Assembly (NCBI GenBank): GCA_018242255.1 | Contig: JAFECH010000351.1 | Coordinates: 1-55,997, forward strand | DNA length: 55,997 bases | Reading direction: 5' to 3' | Source of the DNA: Pseudomonadota bacterium | GTDB taxonomy: Bacteria; Pseudomonadota; Alphaproteobacteria; Rhizobiales; Hyphomicrobiaceae | The notes under the pieces: generated by a model | Databases searched by the model: none | The model's input: only the letters and a program-made list of their open reading frames with translations | What the model was told of the DNA's origin: nothing | Made by a program: the position numbers and the translations under genes | Shown here: positions 17,421 to 26,209 of the stretch, one piece after another | How the letters are laid out: each line of letters starts with the position of its first letter | How positions within the stretch are numbered: the stretch's first letter is position 1

Positions 17421-18575
17421 ATGACGCCCACCCGGAAGACACTAGTAGCATCGACAGCGATTCTTTTGCTGGGCAGCTTCTCCGCTTGGGGCGAGCCGCT
17501 ACAGTCGGTTGGCAAAGGGGAAGGCGAAGTCGACATCGTCGCATGGCCCGGCTACATTGAACGCGGCGAGTCCGACAAGAACTACGACTGGGTCACAGGC
17601 TTCGAAAAAGAGACGGGCTGCAAGGTCAATGTGAAGACCGCTGCCACGTCCGACGAAATGGTCACCCTGATGAACCAGGGCGGCTTCGATCTCGTCACGG
17701 CATCGGGCGATGCGTCGCTGCGCCTCGTCGCCGGTAAGAAGGTCCAGCCGATCAACGTCGATCTGATCCCGAGCTGGAAGACGATCGACCCGCGCCTTCA
17801 AAACGCGCCGTGGCACACGGTCGACGGCGTCCATTATGGCGTTCCCTACCAGTGGGGCCCGAACGTTCTCGCCTACAATACGACAGTCTTCAAAGACCCG
17901 CCGAAGAGCTGGTCGGTGGTGTTCGAAGAGCAGACGCTTCCTGACGGCAAGAGCAACAAGGGACGCGTTCAGGCCTACGACGGCCCTATCTACATCGCCG
18001 ATGCCGCACTCTTCCTCAGCAAAAAGAACCCCGAGCTTGGCATCAAAAACCCCTACGAGTTGAACAAGGAGCAGTACGCCGCCGTCATCGCGCTGCTGCA
18101 GAAGCAGCGCGCCTTGATCGGCCGCTATTGGCACGATGCCACCGTCCAGGTCGATGACTTCAAGAATGAAGGCGTCGTCGCTTCATCCTCGTGGCCGTAT
18201 CAGGTCAACCTCCTCCAGGCTGACAAGAAACCCATCGCCTCGACCATCCCGGAAGAGGGTGCAACGGGATGGGCCGACACCACGATGATGCACGTGAACG
18301 CGGCTCATCCGAACTGCGCGTACAAGTGGATGGAGCACTCGCTGAATCCGAAGCTGCAGGGCGATCTCGCATCTTGGTTCGGTTCGGTCCCAACGGTTCC
18401 TGCTGCCTGTAAGGGCAATGCACTTTTGGGAGACAAGGGTTGCGAAACGAACGGGTCTGAGAACTTTGATAAAATCTGGTTCTGGCGTACTCCGACTGCG
18501 AAGTGCGAGAAGGAAAGCTCTTGCGTCCCCTATTCTCAGTGGGCGAAAGATTTCATCGCGATCCTCGGCAAGTAA
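17421..18575 (+). CDS. ydcS: ABC transporter substrate-binding protein, YdcS/PotD-like
   Basis: A 384-residue periplasmic binding protein of the spermidine/putrescine class. The signal peptide covers about residues 1-24 (LLLGSFSAWG-EPL). The mature part has VDIVAWPGYIERG, FEKETGCKVNVKTAATSDEM, FDLVTASGDASLRLV, HYGVPYQWGPNVLAYNTTVF and the C-terminal cysteine-containing WFWRTPTAKCE. It heads five genes in the same order and with nearly the same lengths as E. coli ydcS-ydcT-ydcU-ydcV-patD. Ligand is unknown, but a polyamine-like or short amine substrate fits the family and the aldehyde dehydrogenase at the end of the operon. Confidence 0.85.
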   Translation: MTPTRKTLVASTAILLLGSFSAWGEPLQSVGKGEGEVDIVAWPGYIERGESDKNYDWVTGFEKETGCKVNVKTAATSDEMVTLMNQGGFDLVTASGDASLRLVAGKKVQPINVDLIPSWKTIDPRLQNAPWHTVDGVHYGVPYQWGPNVLAYNTTVFKDPPKSWSVVFEEQTLPDGKSNKGRVQAYDGPIYIADAALFLSKKNPELGIKNPYELNKEQYAAVIALLQKQRALIGRYWHDATVQVDDFKNEGVVASSSWPYQVNLLQADKKPIASTIPEEGATGWADTTMMHVNAAHPNCAYKWMEHSLNPKLQGDLASWFGSVPTVPAACKGNALLGDKGCETNGSENFDKIWFWRTPTAKCEKESSCVPYSQWAKDFIAILGK

Positions 18576-18589
18576 AGGTTACATGTCCT

Positions 18590-18617
18590 GCGGTCGGCCG
18601 GCTGTCCGGCCGGCCGC
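18590..18617 (+). terminator. Intercistronic hairpin after the binding-protein gene
   Basis: 18590-18601 pairs with 18606-18617 (12 bp, one G-U, 4-nt loop), very GC-rich, with no T-run after it. Such hairpins between a binding-protein gene and its ATPase gene commonly stabilise the upstream message or attenuate the downstream genes, giving more binding protein than transporter. A true terminator is unlikely because the operon continues 18 bp later. Confidence 0.6.
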
Positions 18618-18635
18618 AAGGCCAAAAAGAGTTTC

Positions 18636-19646
18636 ATGTCTCGAGCAGTTCGCTTCCAGAACGTATCGCGTCGCTTTGGCTCCGTGCGCGCCGTTGACGG
18701 CGTTTCGCTCGATATCGAGCCCGGCGAATTCTTCGCGCTCCTCGGCCCATCGGGCTCCGGAAAAACGACGTGTCTCCGGCTGATCGCCGGATTTGAGCAG
18801 CCCGACGAAGGCCACATCGAAATTTTCGGCGAAACCGCAGAGGGCGTCCCGCCCTATCGCCGTAACGTCAACACCGTCTTCCAAGACTACGCACTTTTTC
18901 CGCACTTGACTGTCGGCGAGAACGTCGCCTACGGCCTGATGATCAAAGGCGTTGCGAAAGCCGAGCGCGAGGCGAAAGCCAAGGATGCGCTCGCGCTCGT
19001 CAAGCTCGCTGGCTACGAGACCCGCCGCACAGCGCAGCTGTCCGGCGGGCAGCGTCAGCGCGTCGCTTTGGCTCGCGCCCTCGTGAACGGTCCAAAAGTC
19101 CTGCTGCTCGACGAGCCGCTTGGCGCTCTCGATCTGAAGCTGCGCGAGCAGATGCAGGAAGAACTCAAATCCCTGCAGACGAGCCTCGGCATCACATTTG
19201 TATTTGTGACGCACGACCAGGGCGAAGCGCTTTCGATGGCGAACCGCGTCGCGATTTTTAACGACGGCAAGATCGTTCAGGTCGGCACGCCGTCCGACGT
19301 CTACGAGCGTCCGACAACGCGCTTCGTCGCTGATTTCGTCGGTTCTTCGAATGTGCTATCCCCTGAATTCGCCGCTGCTCATGGTGGCACGTCCTCTTGG
19401 ACGAGCCTTAGACCTGAACGGATCGACGTCGTACCGGAAGGCGCCACCGTCGCTGCCGACTGTGCCTCTGCTAAGGGAACTGTCAGTGTCGTCAGCTATC
19501 AAGGCGCCGTGACGCGGGTAACGGTCGTCACCGACAAACTACCGCTGATCGCCACGATCCCCGCCGGTGCATCGCTTCACAGAGGCGAACGGGTCACGCT
19601 CGTTTGGCCGAAATCAGCAATGGTCGCGATGGGAGGCGGCGCGTGA
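18636..19646 (+). CDS. ydcT: ABC transporter ATPase, YdcT/PotA-like
   Basis: A 336-residue ATP-binding subunit. Seen: Walker A LLGPSGSGKTTCLRLIAGFE, Q-loop VFQDYALFPHLTVGENVAYG, signature LSGGQRQRVALARALV, Walker B VLLLDEPLGALDLKLREQMQ, switch FVTHDQGEALSMANRVAIF, and a C-terminal TOBE_2 domain from about residue 250. This is the polyamine/iron-class ATPase subfamily. It starts 60 bp after ydcS, behind the hairpin, and its stop overlaps the GTG start of the next gene. Confidence 0.92.
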   Translation: MSRAVRFQNVSRRFGSVRAVDGVSLDIEPGEFFALLGPSGSGKTTCLRLIAGFEQPDEGHIEIFGETAEGVPPYRRNVNTVFQDYALFPHLTVGENVAYGLMIKGVAKAEREAKAKDALALVKLAGYETRRTAQLSGGQRQRVALARALVNGPKVLLLDEPLGALDLKLREQMQEELKSLQTSLGITFVFVTHDQGEALSMANRVAIFNDGKIVQVGTPSDVYERPTTRFVADFVGSSNVLSPEFAAAHGGTSSWTSLRPERIDVVPEGATVAADCASAKGTVSVVSYQGAVTRVTVVTDKLPLIATIPAGASLHRGERVTLVWPKSAMVAMGGGA

Positions 19647-20578
19647 CGGTTGCCGCAGAAAAGCCGCGCGGGATGGCAGGAGCCATATCGGACGTCTTTT
19701 TCGCCCGCCCGCAACTGCTGACGCTTCTGCTGCTGGCGCCGCCGTTACTCTGGATCGGTATTGTCTACGTTGGCTCGCTGTTTGCGCTGCTGTTGCAGAG
19801 CTTCTATTCGCTCGACGATTTCTCCGGCCTCGTTGTCCACGAATTCACCCTCTCGACCTACGAGCAGCTTTTCGACGGCTCGAACGTTCAGATCATCATA
19901 CGCACCGTGACGATGGCGGCGCTGGTGACGATCGCGAGCGCGTTCATCGCGTTTCCGATTGCCTATTACGCGGCCCGCTATGCGCGAGGCTGGATGAAGG
20001 CGCTCTTCTATCTCGCGGTTATGATGCCGCTGTGGTCGAGCTACCTCGTCAAGGTCTACGCCTGGAAGCTCATTCTGGCCAAGGAAGGTGTCATCACTTG
20101 GTTCGCGCAGATTTTGCATCTCAATTGGCTGCTCGACGGCATTTTGGCGTTGCCTGTCATTGGCGGCCCGTCCCTGTCGTTTAGTTATGTCGGCACGTTT
20201 CTGGTATTCGTCTACATCTGGCTGCCGTACATGATCCTGCCGACCCAAGCCGCGCTTGAACGCGTTCCGGCGAATTTTATCGAAGCCTCGGCAGATCTCG
20301 GCGCCGAACCCGGACAGACATTTCGCACAGTGATCTTTCCGCTGGCGCTGCCGGGCATCGTCGCTGGCTCGATCTTCACGTTTTCGCTGACGCTTGGCGA
20401 CTACATCATCCCGCAGATCGTCGGCAATTCGCGCCTTATGATTGGTCAAGCGGTGTACACGCTTCAAGGCACAGCCGGAAACATCCCGTTGGCGGCGGCC
20501 TTCACCGTCGTGCCGATGGTGATCATGGCGTTCTATCTCTGGATGGCAAAGCGCATGGGGGCCTTCGATGTCCTCTGA
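19643..20578 (+). CDS. ydcU: ABC transporter permease, YdcU/PotB-like
   Basis: A 311-residue integral membrane protein with about six hydrophobic segments. The permease EAA loop is [20 protein letters not shown] followed by [28 protein letters not shown], characteristic of PotB-like subunits. The GTG at 19643 was chosen: it makes a GTGA overlap with ydcT and has GGGAGGC just upstream; an ATG 13 codons earlier lies within ydcT. It overlaps the next permease gene by 11 bp. Confidence 0.9.
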   Translation: MTVAAEKPRGMAGAISDVFFARPQLLTLLLLAPPLLWIGIVYVGSLFALLLQSFYSLDDFSGLVVHEFTLSTYEQLFDGSNVQIIIRTVTMAALVTIASAFIAFPIAYYAARYARGWMKALFYLAVMMPLWSSYLVKVYAWKLILAKEGVITWFAQILHLNWLLDGILALPVIGGPSLSFSYVGTFLVFVYIWLPYMILPTQAALERVPANFIEASADLGAEPGQTFRTVIFPLALPGIVAGSIFTFSLTLGDYIIPQIVGNSRLMIGQAVYTLQGTAGNIPLAAAFTVVPMVIMAFYLWMAKRMGAFDVL

Positions 20579-21386
20579 CGGCAAGACGAAATCACCGGTC
20601 GGCTTGCGCATATCCGCGACAGCCGGATTGCTGTTCCTGCACCTGCCGCTGTTTTTCATTTTTCTCTACGCCTTCACGACCGAGGAAAAGAGCTTCGCGT
20701 TTCCTCCGCCGGGGCTGACGACGAAATGGTTTGGCGTTGCCTGGAATTCGCGGCCCGATATTTGGCCGCCGCTATATCTGTCTCTGCAAGTCGCTGCGAT
20801 CGCGACCATTCTTGCGCTGATCTTCGGCACGCTCGCTGCTGCGGCACTCTCCCGCTCGAAATTTTTTGGTCGCGAAACGATCTCGCTGCTTTTCGTGCTC
20901 CCGATCGCGCTGCCCGGCATCATCACGGGCATCGCGTTGCGCTCCGCCTTCGACATCATGAGCATACCGTTCTCGGTCTGGACGATCATGCTCGGCCACG
21001 CCACGTTCTGCATCGTTGTTGTTTACAATAACGCGGTTGCGCGCTTTCGGCGTCTGTCCGGCAATCTCGTCGAGGCGTCGATGGATCTGGGCGCCGACGG
21101 CTTCCAGACGTTCCGCTATGTCATCCTTCCGCAAATCGGCACCGCGCTGCTCGCGGGCGGTATGCTCGCATTCGCGCTGTCGTTCGATGAGGTCATAGTC
21201 ACCACGTTCACAGCCGGGCAGCAGACGACGTTGCCGATCTGGATGCTGTCGGAATTGATCCGCCCGCGGCAGCGGCCGGTGACGAACGTCGTCGCCGTCT
21301 TCGTCTTTCTCGTAACGCTATTGCCCATTCTCGCGGCCTACTACCTGACGCGGGAAGGCGAACACACTGGCGGCTCCTCGAAGTAA
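20568..21386 (+). CDS. ydcV: ABC transporter permease, YdcV/PotC-like
   Basis: A 272-residue second permease subunit. Seen: [18 protein letters not shown] at the first membrane segment, [20 protein letters not shown], and the EAA loop [20 protein letters not shown] followed by [22 protein letters not shown], a PotC hallmark. It follows ydcU with an 11-bp overlap and precedes patD after 32 bp that hold a clear TTGGAGGA ribosome-binding site. Confidence 0.9.
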   Translation: MSSDGKTKSPVGLRISATAGLLFLHLPLFFIFLYAFTTEEKSFAFPPPGLTTKWFGVAWNSRPDIWPPLYLSLQVAAIATILALIFGTLAAAALSRSKFFGRETISLLFVLPIALPGIITGIALRSAFDIMSIPFSVWTIMLGHATFCIVVVYNNAVARFRRLSGNLVEASMDLGADGFQTFRYVILPQIGTALLAGGMLAFALSFDEVIVTTFTAGQQTTLPIWMLSELIRPRQRPVTNVVAVFVFLVTLLPILAAYYLTREGEHTGGSSK

Positions 21387-21418
21387 CGAGGCGCCCGAGC
21401 GACCATTGGAGGAAAACC

Positions 21419-22846
21419 ATGCTCGAGACGAATATGCTGATCGGTTCCGACTTCGTTGCCGGCGCCGACGCACCCGAACCGATCGTCAACCCGAAGACGG
21501 AAGAGGTCATCACCAATCTTCCCGACGCGTCCGTCGCGCAGGTTGATGCGGCCGTCAACGCTGCCGAAAAAGCCTTCAAGACCTGGTCGCAGACGACGCC
21601 TGCCGAACGCTCGACGCTGCTGCTGAAGCTCGCCGACGCCGTTGAAAAAGAGTCGGAAGCGTTCGCGGCCCTCGAAGCGCTGAATACCGGCAAGCCGCGC
21701 ATCCGCGTCCTGCAGGACGAAATGCCCGCTATTGTCGACTGCTTCCGGTTCTTCGCCGCCGCCGTCCGCACCATGCACGGCCCCGTCGCAGGCGAATACC
21801 TCGCCGGTCACACCTCGATGATCCGCCGCGATCCGGTCGGCGTCGTCGGTTCGATCGCACCGTGGAACTACCCGCTGATGATGGCGGCCTGGAAGCTCGG
21901 CCCGGCGCTCGCAGGCGGCAACACCATCGTGTTGAAGCCGTCCGAACAGACCCCGCTGACGCTGCTGAAACTCGGCAAGCTCATCGCCGACATCTTCCCC
22001 GAAGGCGTCGTCAACATTGTTGTCGGTAAGGGGGCGACCACGGGCTCGGCGCTGATCAACCATCCGAAGGTCGCGATGGTTTCGCTGACAGGCAGCATCG
22101 GCACTGGCCAGAAAGTGCTTCAGGCCGCCGTCTCGAACATCAAGCGCACGCATCTTGAGCTTGGCGGCAAGGCGCCGGTCATCGTGTTCGACGATGCCGA
22201 CATTGCTTCCGTGGTCGAAGGTGTGAAGATCTTCGGCTATTACAACGCAGGTCAGGATTGCACCGCCGCTTGCCGCATCTACGCCGGCAAGAAAGTCTAC
22301 GACAATCTCGTTGCCGATCTCGCCAGTGCCGTCAGCAGCCTGAAGTACAACCAGCCGAACGACGACGACAACGATCTCGGTCCGCTGATCTCGTCGGCGC
22401 AGAAGGGACGCGTGCAGGGCTTCGTCGAGCGTGCCTCGCAGTTGAATCATGTCAGTGTTGCCGCCGGCGGCAAGGCTCCTGCGGGTAAAGGATTCTTCTT
22501 CGAGCCGACGCTCATCGCAGGTGCGCAGCAGGAAGATGAAATCGTGCGCAAGGAGGTCTTTGGCCCGGTCGTCTCGGTCACGCCGTTCGACGATGCCGAC
22601 GAAGCCATTGCCTGGGCAAACGATAGCGACTACGGCCTCGCGTCATCGGTCTGGACGTCGGACATCGCCAAAGGCATGAAGGTCGCTTCCCGCCTGCAGT
22701 ACGGTTGCACTTGGGTCAACACCCACTTCATGCTTTGCAGTGAGATGCCCCACGGCGGCCTGAAGATGTCGGGCTACGGCAAGGACCTCTCGATGTATGC
22801 ACTTGAGGATTACACCGTGCCGCGCCACGTGATGGTGAAGCTGTAA
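21419..22846 (+). CDS. patD: Gamma-aminobutyraldehyde dehydrogenase (PatD/YdcW type)
   Basis: A 475-residue NAD-dependent aldehyde dehydrogenase that in E. coli oxidises 4-aminobutanal to 4-aminobutanoate. Long identical runs with my memory of E. coli PatD are visible, for example [60 protein letters not shown] (catalytic Cys281) and [14 protein letters not shown]. Length (474 in E. coli) and position after ydcSTUV also agree. It would finish the conversion of an imported amine once an aminotransferase or other enzyme has made the aldehyde. No such aminotransferase is in this operon. The next gene starts 159 bp later behind a putative operator. Confidence 0.92.
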   Translation: MLETNMLIGSDFVAGADAPEPIVNPKTEEVITNLPDASVAQVDAAVNAAEKAFKTWSQTTPAERSTLLLKLADAVEKESEAFAALEALNTGKPRIRVLQDEMPAIVDCFRFFAAAVRTMHGPVAGEYLAGHTSMIRRDPVGVVGSIAPWNYPLMMAAWKLGPALAGGNTIVLKPSEQTPLTLLKLGKLIADIFPEGVVNIVVGKGATTGSALINHPKVAMVSLTGSIGTGQKVLQAAVSNIKRTHLELGGKAPVIVFDDADIASVVEGVKIFGYYNAGQDCTAACRIYAGKKVYDNLVADLASAVSSLKYNQPNDDDNDLGPLISSAQKGRVQGFVERASQLNHVSVAAGGKAPAGKGFFFEPTLIAGAQQEDEIVRKEVFGPVVSVTPFDDADEAIAWANDSDYGLASSVWTSDIAKGMKVASRLQYGCTWVNTHFMLCSEMPHGGLKMSGYGKDLSMYALEDYTVPRHVMVKL

Positions 22847-22884
22847 TCTCATGAATATTGCGCGGCAGCACGATGCGCTGCGCT

Positions 22885-22911
22885 GTCAACTGCGGCGGCG
22901 AAGAGGTCAAG
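22885..22911 (+). promoter_or_regulatory. Direct-repeat operator GTCAAC-N15-GTCAAG before the kinase gene
   Basis: GTCAAC at 22885-22890 and GTCAAG at 22906-22911, 21 bp apart, followed by TCCT. The same arrangement and orientation relative to the gene occurs before the APC permease and the dehydratase. A 21-bp direct repeat fits an AraC-family activator, and an araC gene lies just after the kinase gene. The second half-site ends 94 bp before the kinase start. Confidence 0.6.
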
Positions 22912-23005
22912 TCCTCTTTGCCGCCGCTTCGTAGTGTGCTCTCAATTGGAATTGGTGTGGCCGAGCAGTCGGATCGCACGGGAACACACGGGATTTCGAA
23001 CGACA

Positions 23006-24073
23006 ATGACGGGTTCCGACGAACTAACCCACGAAGAGCTGCTGCAACGCCTCCAACACGTGGCAGAACGTTCGGTAAAGCGGTTTGGCATGCCCGCCGG
23101 CGTCCCCATCAAGCTCATCAACGTATCCGAAAACGCGACCTATAAAGTCGAAGACGACACGGGCCGAAAATGGGCGCTCCGCGTTCATCGCGAAGGCTAT
23201 CATTCGCGCACGGCGATCGCGTCAGAATTGGCGTGGCTTGCGTCGCTGCGCGAATCCGGCGGCGTTGCCACGCCCGTGCCTGTCCGCGGCCTCGATGGCG
23301 AATACATTCAGACCATGGCAGGCGACGGACTGCCGAATCCGCGCAATGTCGTGCTCTTCAACTGGGAAAATGGCGCCGAGCCCGAGCGCTCGGATGTCGC
23401 CGGTTTTGAGCTTCTCGGCGAGACGGCTGCGCGGATGCATGCCCATGTTCGCAAATGGCGCCGTCCGGTCTGGTTCGAACGTCATTCCTGGGATTTCGAT
23501 ACCAGTCTCGGGAGCCGCCCGCATTGGGGCTATTGGAAGAACGGCATGGGCATGACGTCGGAGGCGATGGAAGCCTTCACAGAAACCGTCGGCCTTATCA
23601 AACAGCGCTTGGAAGCCTTCGGCAAATCACCGGATCGCTTTAACCTCGTCCACGGCGACATGCGCCTCGCGAATCTCCTGATGGACGGCAGCACGGTGAA
23701 GGTGATCGACTTCGACGATTGCGGCTTCTCATGGCTGCTTTACGATTGCGCCACCACCGTCTCGTTCTTCGAACACACGCCCGAGGTGCCCGAGCTTTTG
23801 CAGGCCTGGGTGCGCGGATATCGCCGCATAGGCACTCTGAGCGCCGAAGAGGAGAACGAAATAGCGACCTTCGTGATGTTGCGCCGCTTGCTCCTCGTCG
23901 CCTGGATCGGATCTCATTCGGAAACCGAGCTGGCGCAGTCGATGGGCGTCGACTACACGCGCGAGTCGATACCCCTGTGCGAAAAATATCTCTCGGATTA
24001 TGGCAGGCCCCTCGAAGCCAAGGTCGTTGTTCCGACCGATAAAAAAGGCGTTCTCGGCCGGCTGTTCGGTTGA
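23006..24073 (+). CDS. APH-fold small-molecule kinase, probable amino-alcohol kinase
   Basis: A 355-residue protein of the aminoglycoside phosphotransferase/choline kinase fold, close in look to homoserine kinase type II. Catalytic loop LVHGDMRLANLLM (Asp218), metal-binding motif VIDFDDCGF (Asp235), and an N-terminal nucleotide lobe with NATYKVEDDTGRKWALRVHR. Kinases of this family phosphorylate choline, ethanolamine, homoserine or 1-amino-2-propanol. The nearby phospho-lyase-type PLP enzyme (31622) makes an amino-alcohol kinase role likely: phosphorylate, then eliminate phosphate and ammonia to an aldehyde. The ATG at 23006 follows the putative operator; an upstream in-frame extension shows no conserved sequence. 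No resistance function is implied. Confidence 0.75.
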   Translation: MTGSDELTHEELLQRLQHVAERSVKRFGMPAGVPIKLINVSENATYKVEDDTGRKWALRVHREGYHSRTAIASELAWLASLRESGGVATPVPVRGLDGEYIQTMAGDGLPNPRNVVLFNWENGAEPERSDVAGFELLGETAARMHAHVRKWRRPVWFERHSWDFDTSLGSRPHWGYWKNGMGMTSEAMEAFTETVGLIKQRLEAFGKSPDRFNLVHGDMRLANLLMDGSTVKVIDFDDCGFSWLLYDCATTVSFFEHTPEVPELLQAWVRGYRRIGTLSAEEENEIATFVMLRRLLLVAWIGSHSETELAQSMGVDYTRESIPLCEKYLSDYGRPLEAKVVVPTDKKGVLGRLFG

Positions 24074-24148
24074 ATGCTGCAGCGCAATTGTGCATTTGCA
24101 ATTAATGAATGCCGAATAATTCAGCGTGCACGCCGGTTGACCCAGCGG

Positions 24149-24173
24149 TGACATCTGATAGCCTTTTTCTGAC
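24149..24173 (+). promoter_or_regulatory. Weak 21-bp TGAC repeat before the araC-type gene
   Basis: TGAC at 24149-24152 and 24170-24173 repeat with the same 21-bp period as the other three sites, with a further TTGAC at 24137-24141. The orientation is opposite to the others and the match is only four bases, so autoregulation is a weak suggestion. Confidence 0.2.
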
Positions 24174-24202
24174 AGAGATAGGCATTTTCTCATCAGGAAC
24201 CG

Positions 24203-25282
24203 ATGGGAACCGGCATCATAGACACAATGGCGATGGACGCCGGCAGCGCGATTGGCAGAGGGGCCGATCCCTCCGTTCTTGCGTCGGCGGCAACCGGCAT
24301 CGTTAAGTTTATCGAGCGCCAGCGGGGGGACGTCGATCGTATTTTCGGCAATGCCGGTATCTCGCCCGAAATGGCAGGCTCGCCGACGCTCCAGTTCAGC
24401 CTCAGTTCCTATTGCCGCCTGTTCGAAGAAAGCGCGCGGATTACGCGCAACGACAACTTCGGATTATGGTTCGGCCACGCTTTCGATCCGCGCGATCTCG
24501 GGCTCTGGGGCTACGCTTCGCTCTCGGCGCCGACATTGGGCGCCGCCCTTGAAACCCTCGTCGGTCTCTTTCCGCTGCACCAGCAGTCGTCTTCGATGGC
24601 ACTCAAGATGTCACCCGAAGGCCTTATGCGGCTGGAATACCGGGTCGATGCTCCGCAAATCGTTGAGCGCCGCCAGGACGCCGAACTGTCGCTCGGTATG
24701 TTCCTGAATTTCATTCGCGAGGCTATGGGTCATAGCTGGGCGCCGGAAGAAGTTCATTTCGAGCATCCCAAGCCCGAGCAATGGCGCGAGCACGAACGTG
24801 CCTTCGCGGCGCCGGCTTTCTTCGCGCAGCCGACAAACGCCATCGTCTTCCGCCCGCAGATCCTGAGGCACATCATGCCGAGTGCCGATCCGCGGCTGAT
24901 GTCGGCGATGAAGCTTTGCCTTGAACGGCTTTCAGAACGCCAAGACGTCCGGTTCAGTGTGACCGATCGTGTTCGCAGCGCCGTCCGCGCCAAGCTGCCT
25001 GAAGGCTTTCCGCCGATCGAAGGCGTCGCCGCCGAGCTGCGGCTGCCCCTCTCGACCATCCAACGCGAACTTCACTATGATGGTTTGAGCTACAGCACGC
25101 TGGTCGAGAACACGCGCCGCGACCTGGCGCTGTCCTATGTGCGCCAGCGCCAATTGTCGTTTTCAGAAATCGCTTTCTTGGTGGGATATTCGGAGCTTTC
25201 CGCTTTCAGTCGTGCGGTCCGCCGCTGGACGGGGCTGTCGCCGCGAGCGCTACGTGCCGAAGTTCTCCGTAACCACGGTTGA
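24203..25282 (+). CDS. AraC-family regulator with arabinose-binding-type N-terminal domain
   Basis: A 359-residue regulator of the OruR/ArgR-like AraC group. The N-terminal 200 residues look like the Arabinose_bd (PF12625) sensor (FGLWFGHAFDPRDLGLWGYA followed by SLSAPTLGAALETLV). The C-terminal AraC DNA-binding domain is clear: IEGVAAELRLPLSTIQRELH and FSEIAFLVGYSELSAFSRAV followed by RRWTGLSPRALR. It is the only AraC-type gene within the amine/diol locus and is the best candidate for binding the 21-bp direct repeats found before the kinase, the permease and the dehydratase. The ATG at 24203 has AGGA seven bases upstream. It converges with the SDR gene, 48 bp away. Confidence 0.88.
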   Translation: MGTGIIDTMAMDAGSAIGRGADPSVLASAATGIVKFIERQRGDVDRIFGNAGISPEMAGSPTLQFSLSSYCRLFEESARITRNDNFGLWFGHAFDPRDLGLWGYASLSAPTLGAALETLVGLFPLHQQSSSMALKMSPEGLMRLEYRVDAPQIVERRQDAELSLGMFLNFIREAMGHSWAPEEVHFEHPKPEQWREHERAFAAPAFFAQPTNAIVFRPQILRHIMPSADPRLMSAMKLCLERLSERQDVRFSVTDRVRSAVRAKLPEGFPPIEGVAAELRLPLSTIQRELHYDGLSYSTLVENTRRDLALSYVRQRQLSFSEIAFLVGYSELSAFSRAVRRWTGLSPRALRAEVLRNHG

Positions 25283-25330
25283 TCTTCGGTCCCGGCGCGC
25301 TCGCGGCGCATAATCTAAATCTGCACCCTC

Positions 25331-26110
25331 TTAAGCTTGTGCGAGTGCGTCCATGCTCTCAGGTAGGATTTGACCGCCATCGACGATGATCGTCTGTCCA
25401 GTGATGTAAGCGGCCTCCTTCGAGGCCAGGAACAACGCCGCATAGCCGATGTCTTCCACTGTGCCCAGCTTGTTGAGCGGGATCGATGCCGCCATCGACT
25501 TCTCATAATCGGGTCCGAGTGCAGCCAGGCCTTCCGTCTTGATGTTGCCCGGCAGAACCGCATTGACGGTAATGCCGTATTTCGCGAACTCGATGCAGGC
25601 CGTGCGCATGAAGCCGAGCTGACCGGCTTTCGTCGCGCCATAGTGCGCCCAGCCCGGAAAGCCGGTGACCGGGCCCGTGATCGACGACGTGATCACAATC
25701 CGCCCCTGGTCCGATTTCTTCAGGTACGGCAGGCACGCCTTGATGGGCAGGAATGTGCCCTTGAGATTGGTCGACGAAACGAAATCCCAGTCTTCAGGTG
25801 ACAGGTCTTCGATCTTGGTCTGCGGGAAGATGCCGGCGTTCGCGCAAAGAATGTCGATGCCGCCGTGAGCACTCGCAGCCGCTTCAGCGAGCATCTGCAT
25901 GTCGCCCATGCTGGTAATGTCGGCTGCGAAGCCTTTTGCCGTCCCGCCGGCTTTGCGGAATTCTTCCGCCGTCGCCTCCGCCTCGTCGAGATGGCGGGAC
26001 ACGACCAAGACTTTGCCGCCGTTCTTCGCAAACACGCTGGCTATGCCTTTGCCGATTCCTTTGCTGGCACCGGTCACGATGACGGATTTGCCTGCGATAG
26101 ATGTGAGCAT
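25331..26110 (-). CDS. Short-chain dehydrogenase/reductase
   Basis: A 259-residue classical SDR. Seen: nucleotide motif VTGASKGIGKGIA, NAG (LCANAGIF), catalytic Ser in ITSSITGPVTG, and YxxxK in HYGATKAGQLGF. The Arg after the cofactor site (VSRHLDEAEATAEE) would allow NADP(H) binding. SDRs of this FabG-like type often sit in amino-alcohol loci as alcohol or amino-alcohol dehydrogenases, but the substrate cannot be read from sequence. It is downstream of the permease gene and separated from it by a strong hairpin (26147-26180), so it is probably expressed from readthrough or its own promoter. GGTCGACG-type sites are not seen before it. Confidence 0.82.
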   Translation of the reverse strand: MLTSIAGKSVIVTGASKGIGKGIASVFAKNGGKVLVVSRHLDEAEATAEEFRKAGGTAKGFAADITSMGDMQMLAEAAASAHGGIDILCANAGIFPQTKIEDLSPEDWDFVSSTNLKGTFLPIKACLPYLKKSDQGRIVITSSITGPVTGFPGWAHYGATKAGQLGFMRTACIEFAKYGITVNAVLPGNIKTEGLAALGPDYEKSMAASIPLNKLGTVEDIGYAALFLASKEAAYITGQTIIVDGGQILPESMDALAQA

Positions 26111-26146
26111 TGGGCTTGCTCCCCTTTTTCGTGCGGTTACTTGATG

Positions 26147-26180
26147 AAAAGGCGGGCGCCGGTTTCAGCGTCCGCCTTTT
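26147..26180 (-). terminator. Hairpin terminator between permease and SDR genes
   Basis: A 13-bp stem (26147-26159 with 26168-26180, one G-U) with an 8-nt loop, flanked by T-runs on both strands (six T on +, four on -). Both neighbours are on the - strand, so it would end, perhaps partly, the permease transcript before the SDR gene. Confidence 0.7.
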
Positions 26181-26209
26181 TTGGGTTTCGTTTTATATGA
26201 ACGTATCGA

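Noticed and set aside
22847-23005. Upstream extension of the kinase gene to about 22934
   Set aside because: The extra residues are not kinase-like, and ATG 23006 directly precedes the conserved fold.
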